From positions 558,001 through 622,000 of the forward strand of contig JBCCMQ010000001.1 of assembly GCA_039026235.1 (NCBI GenBank): a stretch of 64,000 bases of DNA, written 5' to 3'. This document shows positions 59,690 through 64,000 of this stretch, in pieces. Source of the DNA: JBCCMQ01 sp039026235. Its GTDB lineage: Bacteria; Pseudomonadota; Alphaproteobacteria; Rhodobacterales; Rhodobacteraceae. The number at the start of each line of letters is the position of its first letter. Positions within the stretch are counted from its first letter, which is position 1. The notes beneath the pieces are model-generated. The model had not been told where the DNA came from. It made no database searches and saw nothing but the letters and a program-made list of their open reading frames with translations. The position numbers and the translations under genes were made by a program.

Positions 59690-60774
59690 CGGACCGGCTG
59701 ATTTCACTGCGCAGTGTGGAAAAATACTATGAAAGCTATCATGCGCTTCGGGGCATCTCGCTTGATATACGGTCGGGTGAGTTCTTTTCGCTTCTGGGTC
59801 CGTCGGGCTGTGGCAAGACCACGCTCCTGCGCGCCATTGCAGGTTTTGAAACCCTGTCATCGGGGGAACTTTTAATAGACGGGACCGATATGGTCGGTGT
59901 TCCGGCCAACAGGCGGCCGACAAACATGGTCTTTCAGTCCTATGCCATATTTCCGCACCTGTCGGTGGCCGAGAACGTGGGCTTCGGCCTGCGACGGACG
60001 TCGCAGACACAGGCTGAGCGCATGCGCGCCGTCTGTGCCGCGCTTGAGATGGTCGGGCTCGAGGGGTTTGGCGGGCGGGCCGCCCATGCAATATCCGGCG
60101 GTCAGCGTCAACGTGTTGCCCTGGCGCGGGCGCTGATCCTTGAGCCCAAGGTGCTGCTTCTGGACGAGCCCTTGTCGGCACTCGACAAAAAGATGCGTGA
60201 ACAGATGCAGGCGGAACTCCGGCGTCTCCAGCGTCAGGTCGGCATCACCTTCATCCTTGTCACCCATGATCAGGAAGAGGCACTGATCATGTCGGACCGG
60301 ATCGCCATCATGTTCGACGGCGAGATTGCGCAGGTCGATCCGCCAGCGACACTGTACCACCGCCCGGCGTCACGGCGCGTGGCCGAGTTCGTGGGAATGA
60401 TGAATTTCCTTCCCGCAGAGATCAAAGCCCAAGATGATCAGGGTGCGACAGTTGATGTGGCCGGACTTGGGCAGGTGAAGCTTTCGGATGACCAGATCAT
60501 CGGCAACGGGCCAGGGGCCGAAATTGGGGTCCGTCCCGAAACGATGAGCCTGTTGAGCGGCGAAGCACCTCCTGACGGATCGCGCGTGATGTCGGGAAAA
60601 GTCGACGACCGCGCTTACTACGGCGACATGAGCTTTTATCAGGTTGCGATCGAAGGGACGGATCAAACGCTGACCGTGTCGATGAAAAACGTTATGGGCG
60701 GCGAACTACTTAACCCGGGCGCCCCGGCATCGGTCGCTTGGGATCCGCGCGCGCTTTTGCTTTTTCGCGCGTAG
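59686..60774 (+). CDS. ABC transporter ATP-binding protein (PotA-like)
   Basis: ATPase of 362 residues with a C-terminal TOBE domain (about 275-360). Walker A is GPSGCGKTT, the signature ISGGQRQR and Walker B VLLLDEPLSALD. FQSYAIFPHLSVAENV is the Q loop. Start is GTG at 59686 within the PotC-like stop. Substrate of the group is polyamine or a related cation; the receptor is missing here. Followed by a hairpin shared with the convergent tetR gene. Confidence 0.93.
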   Translation: MTDRLISLRSVEKYYESYHALRGISLDIRSGEFFSLLGPSGCGKTTLLRAIAGFETLSSGELLIDGTDMVGVPANRRPTNMVFQSYAIFPHLSVAENVGFGLRRTSQTQAERMRAVCAALEMVGLEGFGGRAAHAISGGQRQRVALARALILEPKVLLLDEPLSALDKKMREQMQAELRRLQRQVGITFILVTHDQEEALIMSDRIAIMFDGEIAQVDPPATLYHRPASRRVAEFVGMMNFLPAEIKAQDDQGATVDVAGLGQVKLSDDQIIGNGPGAEIGVRPETMSLLSGEAPPDGSRVMSGKVDDRAYYGDMSFYQVAIEGTDQTLTVSMKNVMGGELLNPGAPASVAWDPRALLLFRA

Positions 60775-60778
60775 CAGC

Positions 60779-60798
60779 GCCGGACCTATGTGTCCGGC
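60779..60798. terminator. hairpin between convergent PotA-like and tetR genes
   Basis: GCCGGAC (60779-60785) pairs with GTCCGGC (60792-60798) around CTATGT. It overlaps the tetR stop codon. Convergent position suggests termination in both directions; no T run. Confidence 0.5.
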
Positions 60799-61403
60799 GG
60801 CACCAAGCCTAGCCCGCGCAGGTAGATGCCAATCCCGGATTCCAACAGCTCTTCGGGCGGGAAGGGCGCTTTTGCCCCGGGCGCCCCGCGCGCGAAGAGT
60901 TCGACCACCCCGTGGCTCATGGCCCAGATATGGGCTGAGAACATTTGTGGCGGTGGCCGGCGGTCGGCCGGGATATGTTCCGATAGCGCCGTGGCCGCAC
61001 GTTCCAGAACGGCACTGGCCCGGGCTGCCACATGGGCCAATTCGGGCGTCCGGTTGACCGAGATACCACTTTCAAACATCGCGATGTAATGGCCAGGGTA
61101 CTTGCGGGCGAAGGCCAGATAGGCCCGGCCCGTCGCCTCAAAGGCGGCCAGCGCCGACGGCTGGCCCTGATCATAGGCGTATTCCATAAGATCGGCGAAG
61201 ATCTCATACCCCTGCCGCGCGGCCTCGGCGATCAGATCTTCGCGCCCTTCGAAGTGACGGTAGACGGCTGCCGGTGTGACGCCGGCCCGTTTTGCGGCCT
61301 CGGACAGGGTGAAACCCGTGGGACCCCGTTCATCAATCAGAAGAAGGGCGGCATCGACCAATGCGGCCTTGAGGTTGCCGTGGTGATAGCCGCGCTTAGC
61401 CAT
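60786..61403 (-). CDS. TetR/AcrR-family transcriptional regulator
   Basis: A 205-residue one-component repressor. The N-terminal HTH is FTLSEAAKRAGVTPAAVYRHF followed by EGREDLI; the C-terminal ligand domain resembles the TetR_C_33-type group (YLAFARKYPGHYIAMFES). The start at 61403 (MAKRGYHHGNLKAAL) matches the family start. Its N-terminus overlaps the ppk2 stop by 8 nt, so it is downstream of ppk2 in one transcript. Targets unknown. Confidence 0.92.
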   Translation of the reverse strand: MAKRGYHHGNLKAALVDAALLLIDERGPTGFTLSEAAKRAGVTPAAVYRHFEGREDLIAEAARQGYEIFADLMEYAYDQGQPSALAAFEATGRAYLAFARKYPGHYIAMFESGISVNRTPELAHVAARASAVLERAATALSEHIPADRRPPPQMFSAHIWAMSHGVVELFARGAPGAKAPFPPEELLESGIGIYLRGLGLVPPDT

Positions 61404-62265
61404 GCCACATCTCGGGGCCACCACAGATCTTCGCGTCGGGTGCGGCGGCGATATCCGGGTCCTTGCCCGGATAATCGATCTGGCTCAGAAGAACCCGGAT
61501 CGCCGCGATCCGCGCGCGGCGCTTGTCGTCAGAGCGAACGACCGACCAGGGCGCGTCTGACGTGTGCGTGCGCGTCAAAGTCTCGGAAATCGCCTCGCTA
61601 TAGCTGTCCCACCGATTGAGCCCTTCGATATCGATCCAACTAAGCTTCCACTGCTTTAGCGGATCCTTCTCGCGTTCCAGGAAGCGACGCAACTGTTCAG
61701 CGCGTCCGACATTCATCCAAAGTTTGACGAAAATGATCCCGTCTTCGACCAAGGCGGTCTCGAAGGCAGGTAACTGGCTCAGAAAATGTTCGCGTTGCGA
61801 GGGCGTGCAAAAGCCAAAGACATGTTCGACGACCGCGCGGTTGTACCAGGATCGGTCGAAAAGAACCATTTGTCCCGCAGCGGGCAGGTGGGCGATATAG
61901 CGCTGAAAATACCACTGGGTCGCTTCACCGTCCGTGGGTTTCGGCAAGGCCACGACGCGCGCCACCCTCGGATTAAGGTTTTCACGGAACCTTTTGATTG
62001 TGCCGCCTTTTCCCGAGGCATCACGCCCTTCAAAGACGATCACGATCCTGCGGCCGTTTTCCTTCACCCAGGCTTGCAATTTGACCAGCTCAATCTGCAG
62101 GGCCTTCAGTGTTTTTTCGTAGTCATCCTTATCAAGCCGTGTCTCATAGGGATAGCCGTTGGCCAGGATCGGACCTTTTCGGTTCTCTTCGACTTCCTCC
62201 CGAATGGCCTTGGGAGCACCGTTATTCAGGAATTCGGTGACAGCTCCGTCAAAGGGCAGGGTCAT
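61396..62265 (-). CDS. ppk2: polyphosphate kinase 2
   Basis: Transfers phosphate between polyphosphate and nucleotides, usually to make NTP from polyphosphate. 289 residues, a one-domain PPK2. Walker A is FEGRDASGKGGTIKRF, Walker B and lid motifs are VLFDRSWYNRAVVEHVFGF. LVKLQAWVKENGRRIVIV precedes. The class (I, II or III) cannot be settled by eye, though length fits class I. Transcribed with tetR. The upstream gap of 44 nt to the hydrolase stop holds nothing evident. Confidence 0.94.
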   Translation of the reverse strand: MTLPFDGAVTEFLNNGAPKAIREEVEENRKGPILANGYPYETRLDKDDYEKTLKALQIELVKLQAWVKENGRRIVIVFEGRDASGKGGTIKRFRENLNPRVARVVALPKPTDGEATQWYFQRYIAHLPAAGQMVLFDRSWYNRAVVEHVFGFCTPSQREHFLSQLPAFETALVEDGIIFVKLWMNVGRAEQLRRFLEREKDPLKQWKLSWIDIEGLNRWDSYSEAISETLTRTHTSDAPWSVVRSDDKRRARIAAIRVLLSQIDYPGKDPDIAAAPDAKICGGPEMWHG

Positions 62266-62309
62266 GTGAACCTCGTAAACATGACCGGCAATATGGAGTT
62301 CAGATGACC

Positions 62310-63302
62310 CTAGCGCAATGCAGCACGCCCCGCGGCGCGGTCGATTGCGTCCACGACTGCCTCTGGTGCAACATGGTGGGGCATATGCCCGATGCCTTCG
62401 AGCCGCGTAAGCACCGCGCCCGGAATGGCCTCGGCCAGAGGTTCGGAATGGATTTTCAGGGGGACAATTTCGTCTGCCGTTCCGTGAATGATCTCGACCG
62501 GCACATCGATGGATGGGTAAAGTTTCGACATTTCAATAACGTGCGGCTTCAGGCTGTTTATCTGACGTGCATTGGCACGCAAGCTTGCGCGCCGCGCCGA
62601 AAGACCCGGACCAAGCGCGTCCAGGTAACCTTCAGGCGCCTTCTGCGGGGCAAAAATGATGCCGACGACCCTGTCCATGCCGGTGCGTGGCGCAAATGCC
62701 GTCAAAAGGGGAACCACCACGCTTGCCCCGGTGCGTGAGGCATTGATCGGATAGATGGGGTTCAGCCCGCCCGGCCAAGGGTTCGAGGCACCTGAGACAA
62801 TAACAAGGCCGGACACCGCATCGGGAAATTCGAGCGCCCAGGCAAGTGCAACCGACCCGCCATAGGACTGACCCAGGACCAGTGGCCTCACGGCCCCCAG
62901 TTCCGCCACGGCGCGTTGTAGCAAACGCGCCTGTTCGCGCGGGCTTTCGGCCGCCACGTTCAGCGCACCGCCAAAGCCGGGTCCGGCGCGGTCGGTCCAT
63001 CCCAGCCCGGGCCGGTCGACCACAAACACCCGGTACCGATCCTTGATCCGGTCAACGAATTGAAAGGTGAACTCACGCGTGTTGCCACTTGCGCCATGGA
63101 TCAGAACCAGATCGGGTCCATCGCCCTCCACGTGGACATGGACTTTCACGCCGTCCACTTCGACCAATTGACCCGTTGGAGGATATGCGGCTTCAGCGGC
63201 CGCCTCGCGCCGGCTTGCCTGCCAATGCACCACTGCCGATGAGATAAGCGCGGCGCCGGCAACGACCGTAAGGGTTTTAAGTGCCAATCTTGTCCATTTC
63301 AT
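62310..63302 (-). CDS. alpha/beta-hydrolase with N-terminal membrane anchor
   Basis: A 330-residue hydrolase. Residues 8-27 (LKTLTVVAGAALISSAVVHW) form an uncleaved signal anchor, placing the enzyme on the periplasmic side. The oxyanion strand is LVLIHGASGNTREF, the nucleophile in VLGQSYGGSVA, the Asp in GTADEIVPL and the His in GIGHMPHH. Resembles epoxide hydrolase or haloalkane-type lipases; substrate unknown. Start overlaps metA by 26 nt. Confidence 0.88.
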   Translation of the reverse strand: MKWTRLALKTLTVVAGAALISSAVVHWQASRREAAAEAAYPPTGQLVEVDGVKVHVHVEGDGPDLVLIHGASGNTREFTFQFVDRIKDRYRVFVVDRPGLGWTDRAGPGFGGALNVAAESPREQARLLQRAVAELGAVRPLVLGQSYGGSVALAWALEFPDAVSGLVIVSGASNPWPGGLNPIYPINASRTGASVVVPLLTAFAPRTGMDRVVGIIFAPQKAPEGYLDALGPGLSARRASLRANARQINSLKPHVIEMSKLYPSIDVPVEIIHGTADEIVPLKIHSEPLAEAIPGAVLTRLEGIGHMPHHVAPEAVVDAIDRAAGRAALR

Positions 63303-64000
63303 ACGGCGTGGTCTGGTAAATCTGGTTTATCCAGTTGCCATATAGAAGGTGGGCATGGCTGCGCCAGCGGTTCTGGGGCATGCGCTCGGGATCGTTATCG
63401 GGATAGTAGTTGATCGGCACGTCGATTTCCGCGCCCGCTTCCACATCGCGGTCGAATTCCTGTTTCAGCGTGTCGCTGTCGTATTCGAAATGGTTGAAGA
63501 TATAGAGCGCCCGGCGGCCCGGATCCTCGACTAGGCAGGGGCCAACCTCGGAACTTCCCAGTAACGTGCGAAGACCCGGCGCCCTTGCAATGTCGGACTG
63601 GCGCATTTCGGTCCAGCGGCTGACCGGAATGACGAAATCGTCTGAAAATCCCCTAAGAAAGGGTGAAGACGGATCAAGGTTCACATGCCGGAAACATCCA
63701 AAGGCCTTTGCCTTGAGAATATGTTTTGGCACGCCGTGGAAGTGGTTGATCATCGCCATGCCGCCCCAGCAGACGCCAAAGGTCGCGTGGACGTTGGTTT
63801 GGCTCCAGTCCATCACCTCCGTCAACTCTGGCCAGTAGGTGACGTCTTCGAAGGGCAAGTGCTCGATCGGTGCGCCGGTGATGATCAGCCCGTCGAACTT
63901 TTCGTCCCGAACCGCAGTGAAGGGTCGATAAAACGTCTCCATGTGCTCGGCGGCCGTGTTCTTGGTCTGATGCTCTGACATCCGGATCAGATGCAGATCG
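63277..64000 (-). CDS. metA: homoserine O-acyltransferase MetA (partial, N-terminus beyond window)
   Basis: Acylates homoserine for methionine synthesis. The frame is open to the window edge: residues before the internal ATG at 63981 (DLHLIR) continue the MetA sequence, so about 241 C-terminal residues are here. Catalytic Cys is in FGVCWGGMAM, His and Glu in IFNHFEYDSD. ITGAPIEHLPFEDVTYW carries Glu at the position linked to acetyl-CoA use; Gly there marks succinyl-CoA use. It is therefore more likely an acetyltransferase (MetA type), by inference. Confidence 0.93.
   Translation of the reverse strand, partial: DLHLIRMSEHQTKNTAAEHMETFYRPFTAVRDEKFDGLIITGAPIEHLPFEDVTYWPELTEVMDWSQTNVHATFGVCWGGMAMINHFHGVPKHILKAKAFGCFRHVNLDPSSPFLRGFSDDFVIPVSRWTEMRQSDIARAPGLRTLLGSSEVGPCLVEDPGRRALYIFNHFEYDSDTLKQEFDRDVEAGAEIDVPINYYPDNDPERMPQNRWRSHAHLLYGNWINQIYQTTPYEMDKIGT

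Noticed and set aside
58691..60181. A 496-codon open frame opposite the PotB/C/A-like genes
   Set aside because: Low-complexity, charged translation antisense to well-supported ABC genes; no ribosome binding site or family resemblance.

Overview
The window is about 64 kb of GC-rich chromosomal DNA. It looks like a marine alphaproteobacterium of the Rhodobacteraceae (Roseobacter-like). That is inferred from the order yceD-rpmF-plsX-fabH-ihfA-merR, an olsB-type acyltransferase, a zwf-pgl-pgi run, a DUF6494 protein, and abundant genes for methylated-amine and one-carbon metabolism. Both ends cut a gene: dcd on the left and metA on the right. I see no phage, insertion sequence, CRISPR array or rRNA operon.

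Positions 1-9055 hold housekeeping genes: dCTP deaminase, tRNA-Pro(GGG), the merR/ihfA/fabH/plsX/rpmF/yceD block, a BamE-like lipoprotein, msrB, an OlsB-like acyltransferase and a Uup-type ABC-F ATPase. Positions 9056-14094 hold a first MttB-family methyltransferase with an SDR dehydrogenase, a YHYH-domain exported protein, an aminotransferase and a YjbR protein. A 13-codon cysteine-rich leader peptide (14161-14202) precedes cysS. Then come citramalate synthase, a methyltransferase, a squalene/phytoene-synthase-like protein, an MFS exporter, a DNA glycosylase, an esterase, an HNH nuclease and a radical SAM protein. Positions 23544-27290 encode zwf-pgl-pgi behind a LacI-type palindrome.

Positions 27621-29388 hold an unrecognised 393-residue protein, a small lipoprotein and tRNA-Gly(CCC). 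A leftward operon (35060 to 29424) encodes a C1-transfer module: Virulence_fact-family protein, MTHFR-like protein, methyl-THF:corrinoid methyltransferase, a membrane protein, a ferredoxin/ASKHA corrinoid reactivase and a thioesterase. No B12-binding corrinoid protein gene is in the window. Next come ppx/gppA, rlmE, DUF6494 and an M20 peptidase.

Positions 38966-55417 form the most distinctive accessory region. It has a complete Dpp/Opp-type ABC importer, a sulfatase/phosphonate-monoester-hydrolase, a dimethylglycine-dehydrogenase-like flavoprotein, a second MttB protein, a second amine-oxidase-like flavoprotein, an SMP-30 lactonase, a glutamine amidotransferase and a second substrate-binding protein. 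My inference is that an esterified or otherwise decorated N-methylated compound is imported, its ester cleaved and its methyl groups passed to tetrahydrofolate, using both corrinoid-dependent and flavin-dependent demethylation. The tail holds a DUF900-like hydrolase, an MBL-fold/HxlR divergent pair, a PotBCA-type importer lacking its binding protein, TetR, PPK2, an alpha/beta hydrolase and metA.
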